Assembly: GCA_965262565.1 (NCBI GenBank)
Contig: CBDHFQ010000005.1
Coordinates: forward strand, 496,001-560,000
Source: CBDHFQ01 sp965262565
Lineage (GTDB): Bacteria > Bacteroidota > Bacteroidia > J057
Reading direction: 5' to 3'
Length of the DNA: 64,000 nt
Shown here: one piece after another, positions 27,063 through 36,865 of the stretch
Position numbering within the stretch: the stretch's first letter is position 1
Layout of the letters: every line of letters begins with the position of its first letter
Translations under genes and position numbers: made by a program
Notes under the pieces: generated by a model
Database searches by the model: none
Seen by the model: only the letters and a program-made list of their open reading frames with translations
Told to the model about the DNA's origin: nothing

Positions 27063-28742
27063 ATGGAAACTACCGAAGAAAAATCGCTCAATTTTATAGA
27101 GATAATTATAGAAGAGGAACTTGCCAGTGGAAAAACAAGCAATATTGTCACTCGTTTTCCTCCCGAGCCTAATGGCTACCTGCATATAGGCCACGCTAAA
27201 GCCATTGTATTAAATTTTAGTTTAGGAGAAAAATACCAGGGGAGAACTAATTTGCGATTTGACGATACGAATCCGGTGAAAGAAAGTACCGAATTTGTGG
27301 ATGCGATCAAAAGAGATGTAGAGTGGTTGGGATACGATTGGGGAGAAAAAGAACTATATGCGTCTGATTATTTTGGCCAATTGTACGAGTATGCCGTTCT
27401 GCTCATCAAAGCGGGAAAAGCTTATGTAGATGATTCTCCCATTGATGAAATTCGGAAAATGCGTGGGATTCCTACAGCACCTGGCATAGAAAGTCCATAC
27501 AGGAACAGGAAGGTAGAAGAAAATCTGGACCTCTTCGAACGAATGAAAAATGGAGAATTTGAAGAGGGTTCTCGGGTGCTGAGAGCCAAGATCGACATGA
27601 GTTCTCCTAACATGCATCTCAGAGATCCCATTATGTACAGAATTTTGCATCAACCTCATCATAGAACAGGTGATACATGGAACATTTATCCAATGTATGA
27701 TTGGGCACATGGTCAAAGTGATGCTTTAGAAGGGGTTACGCATTCTCTATGTTCTCTGGAATTTGAGGTTCATCGGCCATTGTATAATTGGTTTTTGGAT
27801 CAATTGCCTGAATTTCATCCCAGACCTCAGCAAATCGAATTTGCCCGAATGAATTTAGGCTATACGGTTACCAGTAAGCGAAAATTAGCTGAATTAGTGG
27901 AAAAAGGGATTGTCAATGGCTGGGATGATCCTCGTATGCCAACGATTTCCGGCTTAAGGAGAAGGGGATATACTCCAGAGGCTATTAAAAATTTCGCCCA
28001 TCGAGCAGGAATCGCTAAAAGGGAAAATATTATTGACCTATCATTGCTAGAATTTAGTGTAAGAGAGGATCTGAATAAAATTTGCCCCAGGATTATGGGA
28101 GTCCTAAATCCGTTAAAAATTGTACTGACTAATTATCCAGAAGATCAGGTAGAGTATATGGAGATTGAGAATAATCCGGAAGATCCTAATGGAGGCAGTC
28201 GTAAAATTCCCTTTTCAAAGCAACTTTATATTGAAAAGGATGATTTTATGGAACAACCGCCTAAGAAGTTTTTTCGTCTTGGTCCTGGAAGAATGGTGAG
28301 ATTAAAAGGAGCTTATATTATTCAATGCGATGAAGTGATTAAGGATACAGATTCGGGAGAAATATTGGAATTGCGCTGCTCCTATATCCCAGAATCCAGG
28401 AGCGGGTCAGATACGAGTGGTTTAAAGGTAAAAGGAACGCTACATTGGGTTTCTATCCCCCATGCATTGCAAGTAGAAGTTCGATTGTATGATCGCTTGT
28501 TTACTGACGAATCTCCGGATGGGCATAAAGACAAGGATTTTAAAGAATTTTTGAATCCCCATTCTTTGGAAGTAAATGATCATGTATTTGTAGAACCTAG
28601 CGTTAAGGATGCTCAAGTTGAAGATAGATTCCAATTTATTCGAAAAGGATATTTTGTGGTCGACCCCGATTCAACCGCAGAGAAATTGGTATTCAATCGA
28701 ACTGTAACACTGAGAGATAACTGGGCAAAGAAGAAGAAATAG
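27063..28742 (+). CDS. glnS: Glutaminyl-tRNA synthetase
   Basis: A 559-residue class I synthetase that charges tRNA-Gln with glutamine. The HIGH motif is PPEPNGYLHIGHAKAI (about residues 34-49) and the KMSKS counterpart is VTSKRKLAEL near 275. The GlnRS-specific region DWAHGQSDALEGVTHSLCSL and the anticodon-binding beta barrels (to residue 559) are present at normal length. The start is the ATG at 27063; an in-frame TTG nine bases upstream is not needed. Presence of GlnRS means glutamine can be charged directly, without the transamidation route. An intrinsic terminator follows the stop. Confidence 0.96.
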   Translation: METTEEKSLNFIEIIIEEELASGKTSNIVTRFPPEPNGYLHIGHAKAIVLNFSLGEKYQGRTNLRFDDTNPVKESTEFVDAIKRDVEWLGYDWGEKELYASDYFGQLYEYAVLLIKAGKAYVDDSPIDEIRKMRGIPTAPGIESPYRNRKVEENLDLFERMKNGEFEEGSRVLRAKIDMSSPNMHLRDPIMYRILHQPHHRTGDTWNIYPMYDWAHGQSDALEGVTHSLCSLEFEVHRPLYNWFLDQLPEFHPRPQQIEFARMNLGYTVTSKRKLAELVEKGIVNGWDDPRMPTISGLRRRGYTPEAIKNFAHRAGIAKRENIIDLSLLEFSVREDLNKICPRIMGVLNPLKIVLTNYPEDQVEYMEIENNPEDPNGGSRKIPFSKQLYIEKDDFMEQPPKKFFRLGPGRMVRLKGAYIIQCDEVIKDTDSGEILELRCSYIPESRSGSDTSGLKVKGTLHWVSIPHALQVEVRLYDRLFTDESPDGHKDKDFKEFLNPHSLEVNDHVFVEPSVKDAQVEDRFQFIRKGYFVVDPDSTAEKLVFNRTVTLRDNWAKKKK

Positions 28743-28759
28743 CTTTATAATTTTCTAAA

Positions 28760-28792
28760 CTCAAAGGTCGGATGGCCTTTGAGGGCTTCTTC
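28760..28792 (+). terminator. Terminator of glnS
   Basis: CTCAAAGG (28760-28767) pairs perfectly with CCTTTGAG (28776-28783) around an 8-base loop, 18 bp after the glnS stop. A short T-rich tract follows (ggcttcttcatt). No other signal was seen in the 277-bp gap to 29020. Confidence 0.7.
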
Positions 28793-29019
28793 ATTATAAA
28801 AATCGATGAGTAGTCAAAATACCCAATCCTTGTCATAAGAAATACTCTCATTGAGATATTGCTATATGACACAAAAAAGTCATCGACTTAAACTCTTACC
28901 TAATATTAAGGAATGTATATATAATGATTTATTAATTTTTCTTCCTAGTTCCAACCTCTGGCTTCCCCAGCTCTCATTGTAAGTGTTTGTCACTACTGAT
29001 CACTTTGAAATAGTCTTTT

Positions 29020-31437
29020 ATGCTGAAACACTATCTACTTATCGCTATTCGGTTATTGAAAAAATATCCGACTGCCTCTCTCATTAATATTCTCAGTCTT
29101 TCTTTGGGATTGGTTTGTAGTCTTAGTCTATTTTTTTGGATTCATCATGCTTATCAGATGGATCGATTTCACCACAAAGCAGATCGGCTCTACCAAGTCA
29201 TACAAAATAATCCCCGTCCAAACGGCATTAGCACTTTCCCTTATACTCCAGGCCCCCTTGCTCAAACACTTGCTACAGAATTTCCAGAAGTAGAACACGC
29301 TGTATCTGTCATCCCTACAGATTGGTTTGAAGGTGAGAAAATGATCCTTTCAAACGGAGGCGAGAACATATGTTTGTCTCAACATCAATTCGCCAGCCAA
29401 GATTACTTAGAAGTCTTCTCATTGGAACTCATTTCCGGCCAAAAAGAAACTGCCCTCAATGATCCTAAAGCAGTACTTATCTCTACTAACTTAGCCAAGC
29501 AATTATTTCAAACAACAGAGGTAACAGGGAAAACGATCGAATGGATTCACGACCAATTTGGTGGCCTATATCGCATTTCAGGGGTGTTTAGTCCTCCTCC
29601 AATCCATTCTTCCATTCAATTTGATGCCATATTTCATATGGATGTATTTCTCACTGTATTTGATGATTTACATGAATGGAACAATAGTGATCCCTTTACT
29701 TTTGTAACGCTCAAAGAAGATACTGACATCCGATTATTTAACCACAAGATTAAAGAGCTGATCCAACAAAAAGATGATCGGATACATGCTACTCTCTATG
29801 CCCAATTATTTTCAGACAGATATTTGTATGGTACATATGAAAACGGACTTCCTGCAGGAGGAAGGATTAGTTATGTTCATTTATTCTCCCTTATTGGCTT
29901 GTTTATTCTCATCATGGCCTGTGTTAATTTTGTCAATATGTCTACAGCAAAAGGAATGGCAAGACTAAAGGAAATAGGAGTAAAAAAATCGATTGGTGCC
30001 AATAGAGCAAGCTTAATCTCTCAATACGTTGTCGAATCAGCCCTCTCTATTTTCATTTCTTTTGGGATCGCTTTGGTATTAGTCCTTAGTTTTCTTCCCC
30101 AACTTAAAAATATGATCGGTCAAGAGGTCTCTATCACCTTTAATCTATGGATGATAGGGGGAATATGTGGCCTAATGATACTTACTATCCTACTCGCAGC
30201 TTCCTATCCCGCCTTATATTTATCTGGGATTAGACCTGTACTTGCTTTAAAAGGGAAAATAGCAAAGCGACTTTCAAGTGAACTCACACGAAAAGCCTTA
30301 GTGGTTTTCCAATTTACTATGGCAGCTATCCTCATTTCTTCGGTCATTATCGTTTATAAACAATTAGAACTAATCCAACAAAAGCCTTTAGGATATCACA
30401 AGGATCAACTCATTTGGTTCAAGATGGGCCTCAAAGGCAGTAAAAGTGGAGCACCTACCCCAATCACTGATCAGGAAATAGAAGATTTTTTGCAGAGATT
30501 AAAGAATATGCCGGGAGTAGTAGAAGCAGCAAATTTTGGTCAACATATTATGGGAGAATTTGGGACAACGACCGGAATAGAGTGGCCGGGAAAGAATCCC
30601 GATCATCGTTTGCTTTTTGCTAATCTGGCTGTAGGATATGATTTTGTGGAAACGATGGGAATTGAAATGAAGGAAGGCCGAAATTATGCTAGAAGTTTTC
30701 AGACAGATACTTCAGCGAAAATTATTTTCAATGAGATAGCCATCAAAGCCATGGGAATAGATCATCCTATAGGTAAACATATTACCTTATGGGGAGAAAA
30801 GACAGAAATCATAGGAGTAACTCAAAACTTCCATTATGATAAATTATATAATAAAATTGGCCCATTATTCTTAAAGCTCACTACTGATGAATTTGCTGAT
30901 AATATAATGGTTAACATCGCTGGAAATGATGGAAAGGCAACGATTAAGCGAATAGAACAATTATATAAGGAATATTTTCTAACAGGCCTATCCTTTGAAT
31001 ATCAATATCTGGATGAGAATTATCAGAAACTATATGAAGAAGAACTCAGAATAGGAACATTTGCTAAATATGCCACAGCCATCGCTATTCTCATCGCTTG
31101 CCTCGGATTATACGGATTTGCCTCCTTTACGATTCAGCGAAGACTTAAGGAAATAGCTATTCGAAAGGTATTAGGGTCTGGTAAATGGCAAATCGTTCAA
31201 TTACTTTCAGGGGCTTTCCTCATATTAATCAGCATTTCCCTTTTGATCGGCTTACCTATCAGCTATCTTATCACACAAGAATGGCTAAATACATTCTCTT
31301 TTAAGATCGATCAGAGTATCTGGTATTTTGGATGGACCATCTTTTTTATTTTGCTATTGACCTTTATGACAATAGCTATACAAACCATTAGTGCTACAGG
31401 AGTGCGTATGGTGCAATACATAGGCGGAGATTCATAA
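29020..31437 (+). CDS. ABC transporter permease, MacB/FtsX type
   Basis: An 805-residue permease of the same plan as the 7311 gene: first helix SLINILSLSLGLVCSLSLFF, a periplasmic domain, an FtsX block with EIGVKKSIGANRASLI, a second periplasmic domain and a final block with EIAIRKVLGSGKWQI. It lacks an adjacent ATPase and accessory protein, as the paralogue does. The pair suggests this genome uses many orphan permeases with a shared ATPase, or regulatory forms. Function is unknown beyond mechanotransmission at the inner membrane. The 3' side faces the convergent serpin gene. Confidence 0.9.
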   Translation: MLKHYLLIAIRLLKKYPTASLINILSLSLGLVCSLSLFFWIHHAYQMDRFHHKADRLYQVIQNNPRPNGISTFPYTPGPLAQTLATEFPEVEHAVSVIPTDWFEGEKMILSNGGENICLSQHQFASQDYLEVFSLELISGQKETALNDPKAVLISTNLAKQLFQTTEVTGKTIEWIHDQFGGLYRISGVFSPPPIHSSIQFDAIFHMDVFLTVFDDLHEWNNSDPFTFVTLKEDTDIRLFNHKIKELIQQKDDRIHATLYAQLFSDRYLYGTYENGLPAGGRISYVHLFSLIGLFILIMACVNFVNMSTAKGMARLKEIGVKKSIGANRASLISQYVVESALSIFISFGIALVLVLSFLPQLKNMIGQEVSITFNLWMIGGICGLMILTILLAASYPALYLSGIRPVLALKGKIAKRLSSELTRKALVVFQFTMAAILISSVIIVYKQLELIQQKPLGYHKDQLIWFKMGLKGSKSGAPTPITDQEIEDFLQRLKNMPGVVEAANFGQHIMGEFGTTTGIEWPGKNPDHRLLFANLAVGYDFVETMGIEMKEGRNYARSFQTDTSAKIIFNEIAIKAMGIDHPIGKHITLWGEKTEIIGVTQNFHYDKLYNKIGPLFLKLTTDEFADNIMVNIAGNDGKATIKRIEQLYKEYFLTGLSFEYQYLDENYQKLYEEELRIGTFAKYATAIAILIACLGLYGFASFTIQRRLKEIAIRKVLGSGKWQIVQLLSGAFLILISISLLIGLPISYLITQEWLNTFSFKIDQSIWYFGWTIFFILLLTFMTIAIQTISATGVRMVQYIGGDS

Positions 31438-31464
31438 TTCTACATATGAACTAACTCTAATAGG

Positions 31465-31493
31465 TAGAGACACACCTTGGTGATGCATCTCTA
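31465..31493. terminator. Possible bidirectional terminator hairpin
   Basis: TAGAGA (31465-31470) and TCTCTA (31488-31493) enclose an inner CACC-TT-GGTG stem, in the 65-bp gap between the convergent permease and serpin genes. The arms are weak and no long T tract follows on either strand. Confidence 0.4.
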
Positions 31494-31502
31494 TGTATTG
31501 TA

Positions 31503-32744
31503 TTACAGTTCTCCTTGTACAGGATCATTAATAGCTCCCATGAATAAGATTCTTCCCGCTAATCTCTGGTGGATCAGAAGCAAGAAAGGTCTGTCTACAA
31601 CCATTAAATTAGGTCCAAAAGGAACAGGAAGGGAAGTTACACCTATATCCACAGTGGTAACGCCAGCCGCTTCAGTTCCCTGTTGGTTTATCTCAATAGA
31701 CGTATCGTGCTTCACTTTGGAAATGTGCACATCCGGGCTGTCATTGATACGAGAAAAATCAGACAAATTCGGATTAAAAGCATCTGTCATTCCAAGATGC
31801 TGAAGCGTCTTATTCATGAGCTTGCTATAAGTAAACTTAAACTTTGGGACATAAAGACTGACCGATGTATCTGACAATTGTTCTAACCAGTGTTCCAGTA
31901 GCGGTTGAGTTAAATTCGCGGTGAATGATTCGAGAGAAATTCCTTCTTTGGGTAATAAAAGGGTCATGGCATAATCATCTTGCGTATATGGAAGACTCAC
32001 CGCCCGAAATTCAGCAGTTTCCATATAAGGTAGATCACTTTTCAGAATCATAAAGGCGCGAAACAACGTACTATCCAAGCCCATAAAGGGATAATATTCT
32101 ACCGCCTCTTCAAATTCCTGTTGCCAATCTGCCTTAAAATAAATGGCATTAATGAGAAACATAACTGTTAAAGGATCGATTTCCTCTAAAATCTTCGGAA
32201 TCTTCCCTTCCGTCTGCTCTTCCGCCCAACGATTAATTTTGTCAACTGAAGCAGGATCCTCAAAATCCAAGCCTGCTATTTCAGCCTGGTAGTAGGTTTG
32301 ATTCGTCTCTAAAAATGGATCTTTGACCGAAAACCCTTCATCATACCAAATAGAGTTTCCTATAGTGAATTTGAAATCCTCGTCTTCAGGTAAGCTCTCT
32401 AATAATCCCTTGAATTGGGCATTTACAATGTCGTTTCCATAATTATCTTGTTCTAAGACCTTTTGCATTTGGGTCAAGGTGTTTCCGTTAGCACCATTAA
32501 CTGCCATGCTTAAGGCCATTTCTATGCTTAGCGGAGAAATAAACACATTTGCGTAAGGTTCCTCTCGCACAATGTCTTTAAACAGTTGGATGCTGAAAAG
32601 GTGATTGTTCTGTACCCAAACCTGTTCTACGGGATCATGCTCCTGGGATTGAATGGCTTCTTCCAGGATACCTAACTCTTCACAAGAGGTTATTATAAGG
32701 CAGACAGTCAAAACAGAAAAAAGGAATCCAAGTTTTTTACACAT
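31503..32744 (-). CDS. Serpin (serine protease inhibitor), predicted lipoprotein
   Basis: A 413-residue serpin with a lipobox signal peptide (LTVCLIITSC, Cys21). Family segments include NVFISPLSIEMALSMAVNGA, IYFKADWQQEF and, near the end, the hinge GTEAAGVTTVDIGVTS and DRPFLLLIHQRLAGRILFMG. Counting from the hinge as in alpha-1-antitrypsin places Thr at P1 and Ser at P1', so an elastase- or subtilisin-like target is more plausible than a trypsin-like one. This is inference. The small-residue hinge fits an inhibitory serpin. Surface serpins in bacteria are thought to protect against host or competitor proteases. Full length is retained. Confidence 0.93.
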   Translation of the reverse strand: MCKKLGFLFSVLTVCLIITSCEELGILEEAIQSQEHDPVEQVWVQNNHLFSIQLFKDIVREEPYANVFISPLSIEMALSMAVNGANGNTLTQMQKVLEQDNYGNDIVNAQFKGLLESLPEDEDFKFTIGNSIWYDEGFSVKDPFLETNQTYYQAEIAGLDFEDPASVDKINRWAEEQTEGKIPKILEEIDPLTVMFLINAIYFKADWQQEFEEAVEYYPFMGLDSTLFRAFMILKSDLPYMETAEFRAVSLPYTQDDYAMTLLLPKEGISLESFTANLTQPLLEHWLEQLSDTSVSLYVPKFKFTYSKLMNKTLQHLGMTDAFNPNLSDFSRINDSPDVHISKVKHDTSIEINQQGTEAAGVTTVDIGVTSLPVPFGPNLMVVDRPFLLLIHQRLAGRILFMGAINDPVQGEL

Positions 32745-32774
32745 ATTGAAATTACTTTATAGTTTATCTTTTCT

Positions 32775-33278
32775 CTAAGACGTAGAAGAAAAAATAAATG
32801 CTGCATTAATCTTTAGACATACTAAAATCCTCAATTTTTTTTTCATTATGGGTAGAAACTTACCCTCTGGATAGCTTTCTACTCGTTTGATTAGGTTGAA
32901 TTCCATCACTGAATAAAAACTTTCTGCATTAGGATCAGCTGTAACCAGGATATCCTTTCTCTCAGTGCAGACCAAATTCATTGATGCTTTAAGCAATTTG
33001 TTTCCCAACCCTTTACCTATATACGTAGGAAGTATCCATAAATGCTCAATCTCATAATACCCTTCTTCGTCCGCTATGGCACAAACTCCAATAATCTGCT
33101 CCTTGTCCATTCATTTGCATACATGAAGGGTCTCGACATCTTGTTTGCTTAGTCTAAGGTCATCTTCCCATAGCCTCATCCACTCCTCAGGATAGTTCCA
33201 GGGCGTTTTAGACCTTCTGCTGATTTCGTTTAATCGATCCACTTCCTTCCATACCGCTTTCGTAATTTTGAATTCCAT
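32775..33278 (-). pseudogene. GNAT acetyltransferase interrupted by an in-frame TGA
   Basis: The frame from the ATG at 33278 to 32775 is one continuous GNAT protein of 167 codons broken by a single TGA (33111-33113). Before the stop the reading is MEFKITKAVWKEVDRLNEIS to DVETLHVCK; after it comes MDKEQIIGVCAIADEEGYYE. The acetyl-CoA part is in the second half (LWILPTYIGKGLGNKLLKA), with a normal GNAT tail (NAESFYSVMEFN). A TGG to TGA change would restore a single protein. Either the gene is dead, or the stop is a sequencing error, or the second half is made from its own ATG at 33110, which lacks the amino-terminal strands. Confidence 0.8.
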
Positions 33279-33462
33279 ATTCACATTTTAGTCTTATCTA
33301 TATTTTATGGGAACATTGTCTTTTCTCTGAACCTCACTAAAAAGAAAATAAAAGGGTTATCAAGGAATAGTTGTGTAACAAAGTTATCACAAATAGAAAA
33401 ATTCCATTCGTAATTTTCCAGTACTATTGGTGTAACATTTTCATGAGACTGATTTTTCCTGC

Positions 33463-34236
33463 ATGCAACGTGTATTGTGTTTCATTATCACTATCCTTCC
33501 TTTTGTTAGTAATGCCCAATACAATGGTACCATCCGCTCAGCGAGACCAGGCCAAACTACGGGCCCGTATACAATAGGCAAGCATGTATTTCAGGTTCAG
33601 TCGGGAATAATATTCAATAAAATTGACAATACGCAGGAGGAAAGCTCCAGGAAAACGTTCGCAAGTGCCAATACGATTCGATACGGGATATGGGAACGGT
33701 TAGAAATAAGCGGTGTTATTAACATCAGAAAAGATCAATTACATACGTTATCTGGAACAGGAAAGCGTAAGGGGATCAGTGGTACTCAATTAGGATATAG
33801 GGTTAATCTCATCGATCATCGGCGTGGATGGATTCGTGGGCTTGCGGTGCAACATAGATTTTTGTTGAGAGTACAAAGCGAAGCATTCAGACGAGATCGA
33901 TTGGGTTCGCGTTTTTTAATGGCTACCAAGCACGTACTGTCAAGTAAGTGGGCGTTGAATACCCATTGGGCGTTAACTTATACAGGAAATAGCAGGGTCC
34001 CTTTAGGAAATTATTCTGTCAAAATTTCAAATAAATTTGGAGGAGGGTTTGTGGTTATGCTTGAAAATTATGGGAGCTTAAATCGAGGTAAGTTTGATAC
34101 GAATATAGATACAGGATTGGCATATTTTTTATCCAATGATCTGAAGATAGATATATTAGGAGGGTGGCAGGGAGAAGAAGGAGTGGACGACTTTTTCCTG
34201 AGCATGGGAATTTCATTCAGGATTCACCATCGATAA
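33463..34236 (+). CDS. Putative outer-membrane beta-barrel protein (transporter-like)
   Basis: A 257-residue protein with a signal peptide (VLCFIITILPFVSNAQ). The rest is made of alternating beta strands typical of outer-membrane barrels, for example the pairs IRYGIWERLEISGVINIRKD, GTQLGYRVNLI and WALNTHWALTYTGNS, and it ends in FFLSMGISFRI with a terminal aromatic strand. It resembles the transporter/phenol-degradation MetA-like barrel family of Bacteroidota, but I am not certain. The EamA gene follows on the same strand. Confidence 0.65.
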   Translation: MQRVLCFIITILPFVSNAQYNGTIRSARPGQTTGPYTIGKHVFQVQSGIIFNKIDNTQEESSRKTFASANTIRYGIWERLEISGVINIRKDQLHTLSGTGKRKGISGTQLGYRVNLIDHRRGWIRGLAVQHRFLLRVQSEAFRRDRLGSRFLMATKHVLSSKWALNTHWALTYTGNSRVPLGNYSVKISNKFGGGFVVMLENYGSLNRGKFDTNIDTGLAYFLSNDLKIDILGGWQGEEGVDDFFLSMGISFRIHHR

Positions 34237-34287
34237 GAATGATATGCTGACATTTTTTAGCTTCCCTGTATTTTGTCATATTTGGGC

Positions 34288-35148
34288 ATGAATAAGCAGA
34301 AGGTACTAGATGTACTGTTATTAAATCTGGGGATGCTATTTATTAGTACATCTGGCGCTGTAGGACGTTCTATCGACATGCCTCCTACCATCACTATCTT
34401 TTGGAGAGCTATCCTGGCTACATTATTACTAGCTATTATTATCAGACTTGCTCGACTTTCCTTTCGCCTGTCTTCCGATAAAGATATACGGGTAATTTTG
34501 GTCAGTGGCATATTGATGGGAATGCATTGGGTCTTTTACTTCTATGCACTATATTATTCCAATGTAGCCATAGGGATGTTGTCGATCTTTACTTATCCCG
34601 TATTTACCGCCGTATTAGAGCCATTGATCCTAAAAACTCAATTCCAACCCATTCACATCTTATTGGCCCTCCTCACGCTAATAGGGATTTACTTTTTAGT
34701 TCCCGAATTCGATTTTGAGGCGGACCAAACAAAGGCCGTCATTTTTGGGCTGATTTCCGCGCTTAGTTATTCCTTTCGAAACCTGATCATGAAAAAACAA
34801 ATCGCTAAATATAATGGATTGGTATTAATGTTTTATCAAGCCGGAATCACGACGCTGATCCTGATCCCTTTTCTATTCACGTTAGGAGACAGTGGAATCG
34901 CTGAACAATGGCCCGCTATCCTGTTTTTAGCGATTGTTACTACAGTGCTAGGACATACCATTTTTCTCATGAGCTTCCGACGCTTTTCTATCACTACTGC
35001 CAGCATTATGAGCTGCACCCAACCCATCTTCGGGATTATTCTCGGAGCTATTTTCCTCAAAGAATATCCCGAATGGGCTACCTATATAGGTGGGGCCTGT
35101 ATTTTAGTAGCTGTCGTTGTAGAGAGTGTAAGAGCGAAAGCAGATTAA
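34288..35148 (+). CDS. EamA/DMT-family exporter
   Basis: A 286-residue inner-membrane protein with ten predicted helices in two five-helix EamA repeats (about residues 6-140 and 150-280). NLGMLFISTSGAVGRSI opens it, and the second half has the repeat pattern GLISALSYSFRNLIMKKQ. Members export amino acids, nucleotides or metabolites; the substrate here is unknown. The start is the ATG at 34288; an in-frame TTG 15 bases upstream would add five residues and is less likely. It ends 4 bp from the stop of the convergent 35153 gene. Confidence 0.9.
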   Translation: MNKQKVLDVLLLNLGMLFISTSGAVGRSIDMPPTITIFWRAILATLLLAIIIRLARLSFRLSSDKDIRVILVSGILMGMHWVFYFYALYYSNVAIGMLSIFTYPVFTAVLEPLILKTQFQPIHILLALLTLIGIYFLVPEFDFEADQTKAVIFGLISALSYSFRNLIMKKQIAKYNGLVLMFYQAGITTLILIPFLFTLGDSGIAEQWPAILFLAIVTTVLGHTIFLMSFRRFSITTASIMSCTQPIFGIILGAIFLKEYPEWATYIGGACILVAVVVESVRAKAD

Positions 35149-35152
35149 TTAT

Positions 35153-36865
35153 CTATGGCCTGATTACCTCCTCGGATAATAGTTTCACTCTACTACCTGA
35201 CTCAATTTCCTCTAAGCTTGTATTAGAAATTAGAATATCAAATGTATGGGTGGGTTTGAATCCCATCTTTGGAGACACCTTTAATATCCCATTTTTCACT
35301 TTGAAATGGATCTTATCCAGCTTATTAGGCTTTCCCCACACTGTGAGCTGATTTATAGTATCTCTCTTTAAAACGATGCGTAATTTGCCGGAAGCTACTA
35401 ACTTCTGAAATGGTTCTACTTGATAGGAACGCTTGCTGTTCAATATATCTAAGTCTATAGAAGAATCCTTTTTCGGTAAAAGGGATGTATGCTCGTTTGT
35501 CATTTTGAGCTTGAGATATTCCTGAGCACTCAGTCCAGTATATCCCTGATTATTTGCCAACGCAACAAATTCAGCGTTCATTCCTGATTGATATAGGAGA
35601 GCGAGCAACGAATCCGTCATTGGTCCCACATCTAACTTATTTATTTCGCTAATGTATTCGGGCGGCACTTCGCTTATACGCAAATTTACCAACTGATTTG
35701 CACTCATCACTGGATATGATCCGGAAGCCAACACTTGGATCAATTCAGGAGATACATCAAATTGATGGCACTCAGCAAGACCTCCTAAAGTGATCTCAGG
35801 ACTGAGATTTGCTTTTAAGGTAGGCAATACTTGCTTAAGGTAAGAAATTGGTACACAAACATCCGCCAAACGCCATAATTCTTCCATTTCATCCGGTTGA
35901 TATCCTTGACTCTCAAGATAAGCGATGTACTCCCTATTAATGTTTGCTAAATAAAACTTCAACCACAACAGCGCATAAGGTTGATTGCTGTAAATGGGGG
36001 TTCCTTCCCAATCTTGCTGATGAGATCCCGAAAAGCTCAGGGTCGATAAAGGAATTTGCTCTACGTCTAAGATCTCTTGCTCTATAAAGGACATAAACTC
36101 AGGATCAGGAGAAAACTTTACTAATCCATTTAATCCCTTCCGACGATCGAAAATCATTTCTCCAGCTTCGCGAATTAATTTCATTGACTTATCATCCTTT
36201 GAAACAGGTTCCTCCAATTCGCTTTCATGCACATTGACTAAAATCCTCCAATTAGTCTTCCACCCTTTCCCCCTTTCTTCTAATTTTATCACAAAATGAA
36301 TGCTATCCTTATCGAATTTTGCATTCCATTTTCCATTGATATCTAGTGTTTTAGTGCGTTTATTTGGAGAGTATGAAGTATATATTTCTCGTGTAGAATC
36401 TGTATCTTTTATTGAAGGAAGTTGATTTGAAAGATACATTGAATCTTGCCTAAGTGGTTGAGGTTTATCCTCTCCTACCCACCTTTTACTTACTTGTGTT
36501 TCATTTGTCTTGTCAATTCCTAAACTGGATGAGCTTTTCCTTTTAGAAGTTGTATCTGATGAAACGGAAGAATTAGCTGTGGTTTTCGGATAGTTCTCTA
36601 CTAACGATGGAGTCCTATAGGATAAGGATTCCTTTTGTTCCAACTTCTCCTCGTTCATCTCCGATTTTTCCCAATATGGTATGCTCATGAAAAACATTAT
36701 CCCACCAACTACAAGTACATTGAAAAACCACTTCTTCCACCCATTTTTCTCATCTCTTATAGGAATATCAGATAATCTCCCGATGATATTATTCACTTCT
36801 TCCAAGCTCAATTCCTCAGGAATTTTCCTCAATACATCCATGTGATATTTATCGTTGTGTGTCAT
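35153..36865 (-). CDS. Membrane-anchored partner of ECF sigma factor, with C-terminal putative adhesin-like region
   Basis: A 570-residue protein. A cytoplasmic amino part of about 55 residues is followed by one membrane helix (FNVLVVGGIMFFMSIPYW) and a large periplasmic part. Residues about 310-450 carry repeats of the kind EYISEINKLDVG and GYTGLSAQEYLKLKMT, which recur in M56-type BlaR-like proteins of Bacteroidota. The tail (KDTIHF-like strands near residues 490-560) looks like a GIN/DUF2807-type fold. The gene overlaps the sigma factor stop as ATGA, so the two are coupled. This position and topology fit an anti-sigma or signal partner, but no ZAS-type zinc motif is visible. Confidence 0.7.
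   Translation of the reverse strand: MTHNDKYHMDVLRKIPEELSLEEVNNIIGRLSDIPIRDEKNGWKKWFFNVLVVGGIMFFMSIPYWEKSEMNEEKLEQKESLSYRTPSLVENYPKTTANSSVSSDTTSKRKSSSSLGIDKTNETQVSKRWVGEDKPQPLRQDSMYLSNQLPSIKDTDSTREIYTSYSPNKRTKTLDINGKWNAKFDKDSIHFVIKLEERGKGWKTNWRILVNVHESELEEPVSKDDKSMKLIREAGEMIFDRRKGLNGLVKFSPDPEFMSFIEQEILDVEQIPLSTLSFSGSHQQDWEGTPIYSNQPYALLWLKFYLANINREYIAYLESQGYQPDEMEELWRLADVCVPISYLKQVLPTLKANLSPEITLGGLAECHQFDVSPELIQVLASGSYPVMSANQLVNLRISEVPPEYISEINKLDVGPMTDSLLALLYQSGMNAEFVALANNQGYTGLSAQEYLKLKMTNEHTSLLPKKDSSIDLDILNSKRSYQVEPFQKLVASGKLRIVLKRDTINQLTVWGKPNKLDKIHFKVKNGILKVSPKMGFKPTHTFDILISNTSLEEIESGSRVKLLSEEVIRP

Noticed and set aside
33111..33113. TGA as a selenocysteine codon in the GNAT gene
   Set aside because: No bSECIS-like hairpin was seen after it and GNAT proteins are not known to use selenocysteine at this place; TGG is the simpler origin.
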